Of a stretch of 64,000 nt of DNA, positions 52,843 through 61,729 are shown in pieces. Each line of letters opens with the position of its first letter. The first letter of the stretch is position 1. Origin of the DNA: Devosia sp. SD17-2 (lineage in GTDB: Bacteria; Pseudomonadota; Alphaproteobacteria; Rhizobiales; Devosiaceae). The translations under genes and the position numbers were made by a program. Where the stretch lies: contig NZ_CP104002.1 in the NCBI RefSeq assembly GCF_029201565.1, positions 947,001 through 1,011,000 on the forward strand, read 5' to 3'. A model generated the notes under the pieces. The model saw nothing but the letters and a program-made list of their open reading frames with translations. It did not search any database and was not told the origin of the DNA.

Positions 52843-53775
52843 ATGGCGTCGGTGAACGCAACTCCACAAGCAGGCCCTGTTCGCTTCTGGGACCGGCTGA
52901 ATATTGGCACCAAGCGTGTCATCTGGGCCTGGACCTTCCTTGCCCTGCCCATTCTTTTTTACGCGGTGATCCGGTTTTATCCGACGTTCCAGGCGTTCTG
53001 GCTGTCGCTGACCAACTGGGACCTGCTGCGCCCCGCCCAATTCATCGGCTTTGCGAACTACCAGAAAATGTTCGCCGACCCGGTGTTCTGGAAAGTGTTC
53101 AACAACACCTTCCTCTATCTCATCATCGGTACGCCGCTGAGCCTCGTCATTTCGTTCGTGATCGCCTTCTATCTCGATCGCGTCCGCTTCATGCACGGCT
53201 TTATCCGCGCCCTCTATTTCCTGCCTTTCCTGACCACGGCCGCGGCCATGGGCTGGGTGTGGCGCTGGTTCTACCAGCCGGTTCCGATCGGGGTGATCAA
53301 TGGGGTGCTGAGCTCGGTCGGTATCGCCCAGCAGCCGTTCCTCCGCTCGGTGGACCAGGCGCTGATCTCGATCCTGATCCCGGCAATCTGGGCGGGCCTG
53401 GGGTTCCAGATCATCATTTTCATGGCCGGCCTGCGCGCCATCCCCGGCACCTTCTATGAGGCGGCGCGGATCGACGGGCTCGGCGAAAGCGCCATCCTGC
53501 GCAAGATCACCATTCCGCTTCTGAAGCCGACGACGGTCTTCCTCGTGGTGTTCTCGTCCATCGGGTTCCTCCGCATTTTCGACCAGGTCTACAACATGAC
53601 CACCAATGATCCGGGTGGGCCGCTCAATGCGACCAAGCCGCTGGTGCTCATGATCTATCAGACTGCGTTCTCGTCCTATCAGATGGGCTATGCCGCCGCG
53701 CAGACCGTGGTGCTGTTCACCATCCTGCTCATCGTGTCCCTGCTCCAGCTCTATGTGTTGAGGGAAAAGAAATGA
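52843..53775 (+). CDS. Sugar ABC transporter permease (MalF type)
   Basis: A 310-residue CUT1 permease with six helices. RFYPTFQAFWLSLTNWDLLRPAQFIGFANYQKMF after the first helix and the EAA loop FYEAARIDGLGESAILRKITIPLLKPT are typical. AGGAGCG precedes ATG 52843; longer in-frame readings run through the hairpin region and are not used. Confidence 0.94.
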   Translation: MASVNATPQAGPVRFWDRLNIGTKRVIWAWTFLALPILFYAVIRFYPTFQAFWLSLTNWDLLRPAQFIGFANYQKMFADPVFWKVFNNTFLYLIIGTPLSLVISFVIAFYLDRVRFMHGFIRALYFLPFLTTAAAMGWVWRWFYQPVPIGVINGVLSSVGIAQQPFLRSVDQALISILIPAIWAGLGFQIIIFMAGLRAIPGTFYEAARIDGLGESAILRKITIPLLKPTTVFLVVFSSIGFLRIFDQVYNMTTNDPGGPLNATKPLVLMIYQTAFSSYQMGYAAAQTVVLFTILLIVSLLQLYVLREKK

Positions 53776-54629
53776 CCGCGACCACCTCAACTCCGGAGCT
53801 GGCAGCCAATCGCCGTGACATTCGCCCGGGGCGGATCATCACCTGGACGCTGCTGCTGATCGGCGGGCTCATCATGATCACGCCGCTCCTGTTCATGTTC
53901 TCGACCTCGCTGAAAACCTCGGCGCAGGTCTATGACCTCAAGCTGATCCCCGCCGCGCCGACGCTTGATAACTACTTCAAGGTGTTGGGGGACGGCCGCT
54001 TCATGCAGTGGTTCTTCAACTCGACCTTCATCGCGCTGACGGTGACGGCGTCGAACGTGTTTTTCGACAGTATCGTCGGCTATACGCTGGCCAAGTTCGA
54101 ATTCCGCGGCCGCTATTTCATCTTCCTCGCCATTCTCTCGACGCTGATGATCCCCACCGAAATGCTGGTGATCCCGTGGTATCTGATGAGCAGCCAGCTC
54201 GGTTGGCTGGACAGCTATTGGGGCATCATGTTCCCCGGCATGATGACCGCCTTCGGGACGTTCCTGATGAAGCAGTTCTTCGAGGGTGTGCCGAACGACT
54301 TCCTCGAGGCGGCGCGCGTCGATGGGCTGAACGAATTCACCATATGGTGGAAGATCGCCATGCCCATGGTGGTGCCGGCGATCTCGGCGCTGGCGATTTT
54401 CACCTTCCTCGGCAATTGGACGGCGTTCTTCTGGCCGCTGATCGTGACCACCTCCAAGGAGCTTTATACGCTGCCGGTGGGCATCTCCTCTTTCTCGGCG
54501 GAAGCGTCGATCCAGTGGGAGCTGATCATGACCGGTGCGGCGATCGGCACGATCCCGACGCTCCTCGTCTTCCTCGTGCTGCAGCGCTACATCGTTCGCG
54601 GTGTGATGCTGGCCGGTCTGAAGGGCTAA
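53772..54629 (+). CDS. Sugar ABC transporter permease (MalG type)
   Basis: A 285-residue CUT1 permease: LLFMFSTSLKTSAQVYDLKLIPAAPTLDNY after helix one, EAA loop FLEAARVDGLNEFTIWWKIAMPMVVP, end YIVRGVMLAGLKG. Its start overlaps the MalF-type stop by four bases. With the ATPase at 56141 it completes the importer, although the lyase gene is inserted between permease and ATPase. Confidence 0.94.
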   Translation: MTATTSTPELAANRRDIRPGRIITWTLLLIGGLIMITPLLFMFSTSLKTSAQVYDLKLIPAAPTLDNYFKVLGDGRFMQWFFNSTFIALTVTASNVFFDSIVGYTLAKFEFRGRYFIFLAILSTLMIPTEMLVIPWYLMSSQLGWLDSYWGIMFPGMMTAFGTFLMKQFFEGVPNDFLEAARVDGLNEFTIWWKIAMPMVVPAISALAIFTFLGNWTAFFWPLIVTTSKELYTLPVGISSFSAEASIQWELIMTGAAIGTIPTLLVFLVLQRYIVRGVMLAGLKG

Positions 54630-54632
54630 GCG

Positions 54633-56141
54633 ATGAGTGATCCACGCCTAACCGACGCTTCGGTCTTCCCCGATCCGGTCTACAAAGAAACCGTTCTGGC
54701 GCCGCTGTTTGATGGCGCCAAGGACCACCATGTCGCGGGTTTTCGGGCCATCGACCGGGCGCATCTGGTGATGCTGGCGGAAACCGGCATTCTCGATGGC
54801 GAACAGTCCCGCGATATCGCCAAGGCGCTCGACAGCATTGATGCCGAGATTGACCCGACAACGCTCGTCTATACCGGTGAGGTGGAGGACTTCTTCTTCC
54901 TCATCGAGAAGGAGCTGAAAAAGCGCGTCGGGCCGGACCTCGGCGGGCGGCTGCACACCTCGCGGTCGCGCAATGATATCGACCACACGCTGTTCAAGCT
55001 CGGACTGCGCGAGCGGATGAATGTGCTGCTCGAAAAGGCGCTGGCGCTGCATGGCGCGCTAATCGCGGCGGCGGAGCGGGAAAAGGCGACGTTGATCGTG
55101 GCCTACACCCATGGCCAACCGGCCCAGCCGACGACGTTCGGGCATTATCTCTCGGCGGTGGTGGAATTTGTCGGACGGGATATCGAACGGCTGTTTGAAG
55201 CCTATGGCATTCTCGATCTGTCGCCGATGGGCGCGGCTGCGATCACCACGTCGGGGTTCCCGATTGATCGGCAGCGCGTGGCAGATCTGCTCGGCTTTGC
55301 CGCGCCGCTGCAGAATTCCTATTCCTGCATTGCCGGGGTGGACTACATCACCTCGACCTATTCGGCGATCGAATTGATGTTCCTCCACCTGGGGCGGGTC
55401 ATTCAGGATTTCCAGGTGTGGACGAGCTTTGAGGTGGGGCAGATCTATGTGCCCAACAGCCTCGTGCAGATCTCCTCGATCATGCCGCAAAAGCGCAATC
55501 CGGTGCCGATCGAGCATTTGCGGCATCTGTCGAGCCAGACCGTCGGGCGGGCGCAGGCCATGCTGACGGTGATACACAACACGCCGTTCACCGACATGAA
55601 CGACAGCGAGGGCGAGACGCAGGCCATGGGCTATGGAGCCTTTGCCAGCGCCTATCGCGTGCTCGATCTGCTGGCGGCGCTGGTGGCGCAGATCCGGATC
55701 AATCCGGACCGGGTGCGGGAAAATATCTCGCGGTCGTGCATCACCATCACCGAGCTGGCCGATAGCCTGGTGCGGCGGGAAGGGTTGTCCTTCCGCGAAG
55801 GGCACGAGATTGCTGCGGCCGTCGCCAAGGCCGTGGTGGCCAAACAGGGCGATCTGGCGCGCGACGGTTTTGAGACGTTCAAGGCAGCGTTCCAGCACGC
55901 AACCGGGCGCGAGACCAAGCTCGATGCGGCAGCCTTTGCCGAGATCGTGTCGCCGGAATATTTCGTTGCCGTCCGCAGCCGCTATGGCGGGCCGGCACCG
56001 GAGCCGCTGAACGCGGCGATCGCCGGCTACAAGGCACAGGCAGAAGAGCTTTCCGCCAGACACCAGACATTTTTGCGCCGCCAGGCTGAGGCCGCGCGCA
56101 CGCTCAACGAGCGCTTCAACGCATTGAAGGGAGCCGCATAA
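54633..56141 (+). CDS. Argininosuccinate-lyase superfamily enzyme (EDDS-lyase-like), not housekeeping ArgH
   Basis: A 502-residue member of the fumarase/aspartase superfamily. The three conserved regions are present: GRLHTSRSRNDID (104-117), YTHGQPAQPTTFGHYL (158-173) and the flexible catalytic loop SSIMPQKRNPVPIEH (281-295, catalytic Ser about 281). ArgH usually has about 460 residues and reads GSSLMPQKKNPD at the loop; the extra C-terminal length and the KRNPVPIEH variant recall ethylenediamine-disuccinate lyases. Superfamily chemistry is removal of an amine from an N-(1,2-dicarboxyethyl) group to give fumarate. It is embedded in a sugar importer operon, so an N-substituted (amino) sugar or aminopolycarboxylate is the probable substrate. 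Confidence 0.85.
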   Translation: MSDPRLTDASVFPDPVYKETVLAPLFDGAKDHHVAGFRAIDRAHLVMLAETGILDGEQSRDIAKALDSIDAEIDPTTLVYTGEVEDFFFLIEKELKKRVGPDLGGRLHTSRSRNDIDHTLFKLGLRERMNVLLEKALALHGALIAAAEREKATLIVAYTHGQPAQPTTFGHYLSAVVEFVGRDIERLFEAYGILDLSPMGAAAITTSGFPIDRQRVADLLGFAAPLQNSYSCIAGVDYITSTYSAIELMFLHLGRVIQDFQVWTSFEVGQIYVPNSLVQISSIMPQKRNPVPIEHLRHLSSQTVGRAQAMLTVIHNTPFTDMNDSEGETQAMGYGAFASAYRVLDLLAALVAQIRINPDRVRENISRSCITITELADSLVRREGLSFREGHEIAAAVAKAVVAKQGDLARDGFETFKAAFQHATGRETKLDAAAFAEIVSPEYFVAVRSRYGGPAPEPLNAAIAGYKAQAEELSARHQTFLRRQAEAARTLNERFNALKGAA

Positions 56142-57211
56142 TGGCCTCGATCGAACTCAAGGGACTGGTCAAGGAATACGGCAAGACCCGCGCCGTGCAT
56201 GGCATTGACCTCAAGATTGAAGATGGCGAATTCGTCGTGTTCGTGGGCCCTTCGGGCTGCGGCAAGTCGACCACGCTGCGCATGATTGCTGGCCTAGAGG
56301 ATATCTCGGGCGGGCAGCTGCTGATCGGCGACGAAGTGGTGAACCAGCGCGAGCCCAAGCAGCGCAACATCGCCATGGTGTTCCAGAACTACGCCATCTA
56401 CCCGCACATGACCGTGGGGCAGAACATCGGCTTCGGGCTCTATACGTCCAAGCTGACCAAGGAAGAAAAGCAGAAGCGTATTGCCGAGACGGGCAAGATC
56501 CTTGGGCTCGAAAAGCTGCTCGATCGTCGTCCGGCGGCGCTTTCCGGCGGCCAGCGCCAGCGCGTTGCCATTGGCCGCGCCATGGTGCGCGACCCGGTGG
56601 CGTTCCTGTTTGACGAGCCGCTGTCCAACCTCGACGCACAGCTGCGCAGCCAGATGCGCATGGAGATCAAGAGCCTCCATCGCCGGCTGGGCACTACGAT
56701 CGTCTATGTGACCCATGATCAGGTGGAAGCCATGACCATGGCCGACAAGATCGTGGTGATGAAGGATGGGCACATCCTGCAGGTCGGCACGCCGACCGAT
56801 CTCTACGAAAATCCGCAGGATGTGTTCACCGCGCGCTTCATCGGCAGCCCGTCGATGAACATGGTGGCCGGGACGGTGGCCTCGGGCGTCCTCAATGTCG
56901 AGGGTGCCACGGTTTCGGGGCTGACCCTGCCGTCACAGGCGAACAAGGTGCTGGTCGGCATTCGTCCGCATGACCTGGTGGTGACCGAGGACGTTGGCGG
57001 CTCGGGTCTGAGTGCGCGCGGCGAGGTTGAGGCGGTCGAGCCGCTGGGCTCGGAAACGCTGGTGCACGTCAAGCTGGGCGACAGCCTGATCATTGCGACC
57101 GCGCCGGGCCGCGTGGTGCCGGCGGTCGGCAGCACGGTGTCGATCAAGGCAGAGGCCGGTTCGCTTTATCTCTTTGATGCCGCCACCGAAAAGGCCCTGG
57201 GCCGCGCATGA
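56141..57211 (+). CDS. Sugar ABC transporter ATP-binding protein (UgpC/MsmK type)
   Basis: A 356-residue CUT1 ATPase: Walker [10 protein letters not shown] (36-44), FQNYAIYPHMTVGQNIGFGL, signature LSGGQRQR, Walker [29 protein letters not shown], and the C-terminal regulatory domain with VLVGIRPHDLVVTED. ATG overlaps the lyase stop by one base (TAATG). Its partner permeases are the two encoded at 52843-54629. Confidence 0.95.
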   Translation: MASIELKGLVKEYGKTRAVHGIDLKIEDGEFVVFVGPSGCGKSTTLRMIAGLEDISGGQLLIGDEVVNQREPKQRNIAMVFQNYAIYPHMTVGQNIGFGLYTSKLTKEEKQKRIAETGKILGLEKLLDRRPAALSGGQRQRVAIGRAMVRDPVAFLFDEPLSNLDAQLRSQMRMEIKSLHRRLGTTIVYVTHDQVEAMTMADKIVVMKDGHILQVGTPTDLYENPQDVFTARFIGSPSMNMVAGTVASGVLNVEGATVSGLTLPSQANKVLVGIRPHDLVVTEDVGGSGLSARGEVEAVEPLGSETLVHVKLGDSLIIATAPGRVVPAVGSTVSIKAEAGSLYLFDAATEKALGRA

Positions 57212-58104
57212 CTTTCTCCCCTAAAGCCGGGGCTGTTCTCAGCCTCGGACGGATTTATTGCGACCTCGTGTTCCGCGGGCTCGACGGCCTGCCGCAAATG
57301 GGCCGCGAGGTATTTTCCGAGGAGTTCGAGGTCACTCCGGGCGGCGGGGCGCTGATCACGGCGGCCCATCTCGTCGGGATCGGCCGAGCGGCGGCACCTG
57401 TCGCGTGCTTTGGCACGGATGGGCTGTCGCGCAGCGTTGAGGAGACGATCGAGACGCTGGGGCTCGATCTGCGGTTTCTCGACAAGCACGAGACGGCCGG
57501 GCCGCAGCTGACCGTGGTCATGGTGGGCGAGAGTGACAGGGCGTTTCTATCGAAGCGCGCCGGACATGCGCGTCCGGCCAGTTTTGAGGAAAGTCTTGCC
57601 TGGAGCGAGGCGGGGCACCTCCATATCGCCGAATATGCGACGCTCCACGAAATGCCTGATGCCATTGCCGCGGCAAAGCGGCACGGGCTGAGCGTCTCCA
57701 TCGATCCCAGCTGGGACGACCAGCTGATCCGCGATCCGCAGTTCTTCGAGCGCTGCGCTGGAGCCGATATTTTCCTGCCCAATCAGGAGGAAGCGCATGC
57801 GCTGACCGGCGAGAGCGATCCGGCGCGGGCCCTGGCGGTGCTGGCCAGGCACTTCCCTATCGTGGCCGTGAAGTGCGGTGGCGATGGCGCCCATTTGGCG
57901 GTGGACGGCGAGACCCTTTATTTGCCTTCTCCGGCAGTAACGGTCATAGACACCACCGGCGCGGGTGACGCATTCAATGCCGGGTTCTTGAACGCCTGGC
58001 TCAATGGCGCGGACGGCAGGGAATGCCTCGCAGCGGCCATTGCGGTTGGTAGCAAGTCCGTCCAGGCGTCGGGCGGCACAGGAAGTTTACGGATCTCAGC
58101 ATGA
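57208..58104 (+). CDS. PfkB family carbohydrate kinase
   Basis: A 298-residue ribokinase-fold kinase. GGGALITAAHLVGIGRAAAPVACFG is the substrate-side N-terminal motif; DTTGAGDAFNAGFLNAWLNG is PfkB motif two with the catalytic Asp; FLPNQEEAHALTGE is typical of the sugar kinases. ATGA overlap with the ATPase gene and four-base overlap with nagB. By context it would phosphorylate the freed amino sugar (for instance glucosamine) at O6 to feed NagB; this specificity is inferred. Confidence 0.9.
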   Translation: MTFSPKAGAVLSLGRIYCDLVFRGLDGLPQMGREVFSEEFEVTPGGGALITAAHLVGIGRAAAPVACFGTDGLSRSVEETIETLGLDLRFLDKHETAGPQLTVVMVGESDRAFLSKRAGHARPASFEESLAWSEAGHLHIAEYATLHEMPDAIAAAKRHGLSVSIDPSWDDQLIRDPQFFERCAGADIFLPNQEEAHALTGESDPARALAVLARHFPIVAVKCGGDGAHLAVDGETLYLPSPAVTVIDTTGAGDAFNAGFLNAWLNGADGRECLAAAIAVGSKSVQASGGTGSLRISA

Positions 58105-58832
58105 ACACTCCAGAGTTTCGGGTATTCGGCTCGGCGCAGGCCGTGGCCAGCGCAGTCGCACAGCATATCGCCGACACGGTGAAGGCCAATCCCTCGGTGA
58201 CGCTTGGTCTGGCCACCGGCAAGACCTTCATCTCCATCTATGCCGAGCTGATCGCGCTTTATCGCCAGGGCGGACTCTCGTTCGCCGCGGTGGAGAGCTT
58301 CAATCTCGACGAATATATCGGCCTGCCAGCGGGGCATCCGGCTTCGTTCCGTAGCTATATGGAAGAGCATCTGTTCAGCCAGATCGATCTGCCGGCACAT
58401 AGCGGCCACCTGCCGGGTGTCGAAGGCGACATCGAACAAGCTTGTCGCGACTATGAAGCCGCCATTGCGGCGCGCGGCGGTATCGACCTGCAGCTGCTCG
58501 GGATCGGCCAGAACGGCCATATCGGTTTTAACGAGCCGGGTTCGCCCTTCGACAGCCACACGCGGATCGTCGACCTGACTCCATCGACCATTGCGGCCAA
58601 CACATCGGACTTCCCGGAAGGCGAAGTGCCGCCGCCGCAGGCTGTGACCATGGGCGTCGGCACGATCATGCAGGCCAAGGAAATCGTCCTCGTGGCGATC
58701 GGCGCCAACAAGGCTGAGGCGCTGGACAAGGCGTTCCGCGCCGAACCGAGCCTTGATTGCCCGGCGTCCGCCCTGCACAACCATGCCCATGTCATCGTTT
58801 ATTGCGATGAAGCGGCGATGGGCGGGAAGTAA
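58101..58832 (+). CDS. nagB: Glucosamine-6-phosphate deaminase
   Basis: A 243-residue NagB/RpiA-fold enzyme that turns glucosamine 6-phosphate into fructose 6-phosphate and ammonia. LGLATGKT (35-42) binds the phosphate, ESFNLDEYIGL includes Asp70, and GIGQNGHIGFNEPGSPFDSHTR (from 134) includes His140 and Glu145 of the ring-opening machinery. Length fits the short, non-allosteric form. The last enzyme of the operon, it shows that the pathway ends at an amino-hexose 6-phosphate. Confidence 0.94.
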   Translation: MNTPEFRVFGSAQAVASAVAQHIADTVKANPSVTLGLATGKTFISIYAELIALYRQGGLSFAAVESFNLDEYIGLPAGHPASFRSYMEEHLFSQIDLPAHSGHLPGVEGDIEQACRDYEAAIAARGGIDLQLLGIGQNGHIGFNEPGSPFDSHTRIVDLTPSTIAANTSDFPEGEVPPPQAVTMGVGTIMQAKEIVLVAIGANKAEALDKAFRAEPSLDCPASALHNHAHVIVYCDEAAMGGK

Positions 58833-58947
58833 GTCTTTTTCGATCCTGGTTGTGGCCCCCTGGGGCCACGACCATCTCCGCTTGGCGCGCGGTCACATCC
58901 CGGTCACTTTGGCCCCTGAGGGTAGGGGCGACAGGGAGATCCAGCCG

Positions 58948-59937
58948 ATGCGATTGCTGCCAATAATCTTTGCCATGATGAGTGTCGCTCCCGCTATCGG
59001 GCAGCAGCCGGCCCTGGAGCAGGGGCAGGCGGCGGCGGAGGCGTTTGTCTCGGGCGCATTGCCCGAGCTTTGGGACGACATGTCCGCCTCCATGCAGGAG
59101 GTGTTCGGTGGGCTGGCCGGGCTCGAGCAGTTTCAGATCGGGGTGACCACCAGCTTCGGGGAAGAGCTGGAGGTGCTGAGCGAAAATGTGGCGCCCAGTG
59201 GCGCGCTCTCGGTCTATACGCGGGTGTCCCGCTGGTCGCTGTCGGAGACGCCGCTGATCATCCAGCTCGCCATTGCGCCGGAGGGCGAGATAGACGGCTT
59301 TCTCGTCCAGCCAGAGCCCCAGCTGGCCGAGAGCGAGTATCTCGACTACGAGACCAAGGCCGAGCTTTCCCTGCCGTTCAAAGGCGAGTGGTTCGTCGTC
59401 TGGGGCGGACGAACGCTCGAAGCCAATTATCATGCTGCCAACCGCGAACAGCGTTTCGCCATGGACGCGCTGATCATGCGGGATGGCAAGACGCACGCGG
59501 GCGAGGCGAGCGTACTCGAAAACTATTATTGCTGGGACGAACCGATCCTGTCGCCGGGAAAAGGAACACTTGTCGCGGTGGTGTCTGACCTGCCTGACAA
59601 TCCGATCGGGGAGACCGATGCGGCCAATCCGGCCGGAAACCACGTGGTCATCGACCTTGGGAACAGCGAGTTTGCCTTCCTCGGGCACATGCGGGAGGGC
59701 AGCATTTCGCTTGAGGTCGGCGATGAGGTGACGACCGGGCAGGAACTGGGACGGTGCGGCAATAGCGGCAATACCTCCGAGCCGCATCTGCACCTTCATC
59801 TGCAGACGACGACAGACCTCACCGATGGCGAGGGGCTTCCTGCATTCTTCGTCAATTACACGGCCGACGGAAAACCCGTCGAACGCGGCGAGCCGCAGGC
59901 GGGGCAATTCGTCTCAGGGGCGTTCGACAGGCCATGA
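58948..59937 (+). CDS. M23 family peptidase-like exported protein
   Basis: A 329-residue protein with signal peptide MRLLPIIFAMMSVAPAIGQQ. The N-terminal part (20-150) has a DUF3887-like look (AEAFVSGALPELWDDMSASMQEVF); the C-terminal part is an M23/LytM domain: NYHAANREQRFAMDALIM gives the first His and Asp, and SEPHLHLHLQTT the HxH ligands. LysM-type domains are absent. GGGAGATCC precedes ATG 58948, 115 bases after nagB. It may act on peptidoglycan, or may be a non-enzymatic relative. Its place beside amino-sugar genes is suggestive of wall-fragment metabolism, but it may have its own promoter. Confidence 0.85.
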   Translation: MRLLPIIFAMMSVAPAIGQQPALEQGQAAAEAFVSGALPELWDDMSASMQEVFGGLAGLEQFQIGVTTSFGEELEVLSENVAPSGALSVYTRVSRWSLSETPLIIQLAIAPEGEIDGFLVQPEPQLAESEYLDYETKAELSLPFKGEWFVVWGGRTLEANYHAANREQRFAMDALIMRDGKTHAGEASVLENYYCWDEPILSPGKGTLVAVVSDLPDNPIGETDAANPAGNHVVIDLGNSEFAFLGHMREGSISLEVGDEVTTGQELGRCGNSGNTSEPHLHLHLQTTTDLTDGEGLPAFFVNYTADGKPVERGEPQAGQFVSGAFDRP

Positions 59938-59941
59938 AGCT

Positions 59942-59974
59942 GTAGATTGGTCGCCTTGGCCGCAGCCAATCTAC
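59942..59974. repeat. GTAGATTGG / CCAATCTAC inverted repeat
   Basis: Nine-base perfect arms (59942-59950 and 59966-59974) around a 15-base loop, just after the M23-like stop and before the third Dpp-type operon. With no T run it may be a transcript-end hairpin or a regulator site; the position fits either. Confidence 0.4.
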
Positions 59975-60125
59975 TATCAAATCCAGTCCATTGTGATACC
60001 ACTCTCGACAAGGCTGGGAGAAGCCTCCTAAGCTCGGCTCAATGGCCGGGTGGTTTTCTCCGGCTGCGCCAGGACAATCGAGGTGCACGCTGGCGCACAG
60101 AGATCGCACCTCAAAGGGAGATGAC

Positions 60126-61643
60126 ATGACTTTCAAGTTTTCCCGGACTGTGCTCGCCGGTCTGACCGCTGCCCTCGTGGCCAGTGTCGGCGTCGTGCTG
60201 CCGGCACAGGCCGCAAATCTGCGGATGGCCTGGGCGCAGGACGCCGCTGGTCTTGACCCGCACACCCAGCCGGCCTTTTCGTCGCTGCGCCTGCTCGAGC
60301 TCATCTATGAGCCGCTGGTTCGCCACGATGCCGCGCTGGACGTGGTTCCGGCCATTGCCGAGAGCTGGACGTTCTCCGACGACGGCCTGACGCTGACCTT
60401 CAAGCTCGATCCGAACGCCAAGTTCAGCGACGGCGCACAGGTGACTGCCGAGGACGTGAAGGCCTCGTTCGAGCGCCTGCTCGACGAAGCGACTGCCGCT
60501 GTCGCCCGCTCGAACTTCCTCTCGATCTCCTCGATCGAAGTGACCGATCCGGCAACCGTGGTGTTTACCCTGTCGCAGCCGGACGCGCCGATCCTGGTGG
60601 CTATGGCTTCGATCAACGCTGCCATCCTGCCGGCCAAGGCAATTGCCGAAGGCTCGATTGCGACCACGACGCTGGGCTCGGGCCCGTTCGTGCTCGACAG
60701 CTGGGAGCCAAACTCCCGCGAAGTGCTGAGCGTCAACCCGAACTGGGCTGGCGGCGAGATCGCCTATGACGGCATCACCATCTCGGTCCTGCCCGACGAG
60801 ACCGCAATCCTGGCTTCGCTGCGCGCTGGCCAGACCGATTTCGCGCTGATCAATGATCCGCTGGTGGCAACGCTGGTTCCGAACGAAGCGAACCTGCAGC
60901 TCAACGCCGTTCCGGGCCTTGCCTATAACGTGCTGCAGCTCAACCCGGCCCGCGCGCCGATGGACAACCTCAAGGTTCGTCAGGCGATTTCCTGCGCCGT
61001 TGACCGCCAGGACGTGCTCGACACCGCTCTCGTCGGTGAAGGCAAGGTGACGGGCCCGCTGACCATGCCGGCCTATGCCGTCGATCCCTCGACGCTGTTC
61101 TGCTACGAGCAGGACATCGAAAAGGCCAAGGCCCTGATGGCTGAATCCGGCGTTGACGGCTTCACCGCCAAGGTGATCGCCGCCACCGGCGAGCCCCCGG
61201 TTGCTTCGGCTGAAGCCCAGGTGCTGCAGAGCCAGCTGGCTGAGATCGGCGTCAAGCTCGAGATCGAACTGATGGAATTGTCCGTCTATGTCGACCGCTG
61301 GCTGGCTGGCGATTTCGACATGGCAGTTGCCCAGAACGGTGGTCGCGCGGATCCGTACCCGATGTACAACCGCTACTTCACCAAGGAAGGCAACCTTCAG
61401 AAGGTTTCCAACTTTGCTGACGACGAGATCGATAGCCTGCTCCAGCAGGGCCGTGTCGAGACCGACCTCGCCAAGCGCAAGGAAATCTTCGCCAAGTTCG
61501 AACAGCGCATCACCGAGCTTGCTCCGTGGGTGTGGCTCTCGACCTCCAACACCTACACCGCTCAGCTCAAGACCCTGTCGGGCTTCGAGCCGTCGGCAAC
61601 CGGCACGCTGTTTGGCCTCACCAAGGTGACGCTCGGTCAGTAA
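60126..61643 (+). CDS. ABC transporter substrate-binding protein (family 5)
   Basis: A 505-residue DppA-type binding protein with signal peptide MTFKFSRTVLAGLTAALVASVGVVLPAQA followed by ANLRMAWAQDAAGLDPHTQPA. ESWTFSDDGLTLTFKLDPN and KFSDGAQVTAEDVKASFERLL are the family signature. Two cysteines (RQAISCAVDRQ and LFCYEQD) could form a disulphide in lobe two. AAGGGAGATGAC precedes the ATG. It heads the third family-5 importer in the window. Confidence 0.94.
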   Translation: MTFKFSRTVLAGLTAALVASVGVVLPAQAANLRMAWAQDAAGLDPHTQPAFSSLRLLELIYEPLVRHDAALDVVPAIAESWTFSDDGLTLTFKLDPNAKFSDGAQVTAEDVKASFERLLDEATAAVARSNFLSISSIEVTDPATVVFTLSQPDAPILVAMASINAAILPAKAIAEGSIATTTLGSGPFVLDSWEPNSREVLSVNPNWAGGEIAYDGITISVLPDETAILASLRAGQTDFALINDPLVATLVPNEANLQLNAVPGLAYNVLQLNPARAPMDNLKVRQAISCAVDRQDVLDTALVGEGKVTGPLTMPAYAVDPSTLFCYEQDIEKAKALMAESGVDGFTAKVIAATGEPPVASAEAQVLQSQLAEIGVKLEIELMELSVYVDRWLAGDFDMAVAQNGGRADPYPMYNRYFTKEGNLQKVSNFADDEIDSLLQQGRVETDLAKRKEIFAKFEQRITELAPWVWLSTSNTYTAQLKTLSGFEPSATGTLFGLTKVTLGQ

Positions 61644-61656
61644 TTTCCGATCTTGG

Positions 61657-61676
61657 GGCGGGCCTTGCGGCCCGCC
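61657..61676. terminator. Hairpin between binding-protein and permease genes
   Basis: Perfect 8-bp GC stem GGCGGGCC (61657-61664) with GGCCCGCC (61669-61676), TTGC loop, 13 bases after the binding-protein stop. There is no clean T run. It parallels the hairpins at 39650 and 52761 in the same position of other importer operons. Confidence 0.6.
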
Positions 61677-61729
61677 TCCTCCTGCCCGAGGTCGGCCTTT
61701 TCACTTCTTTCATCCAGGGACCTTAGGCC

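Noticed and set aside
54633..56141. Housekeeping argininosuccinate lyase (argH)
   Set aside because: Longer than ArgH, different catalytic loop, and located in a sugar importer operon rather than with arginine genes. Kept as a superfamily enzyme of unknown substrate.
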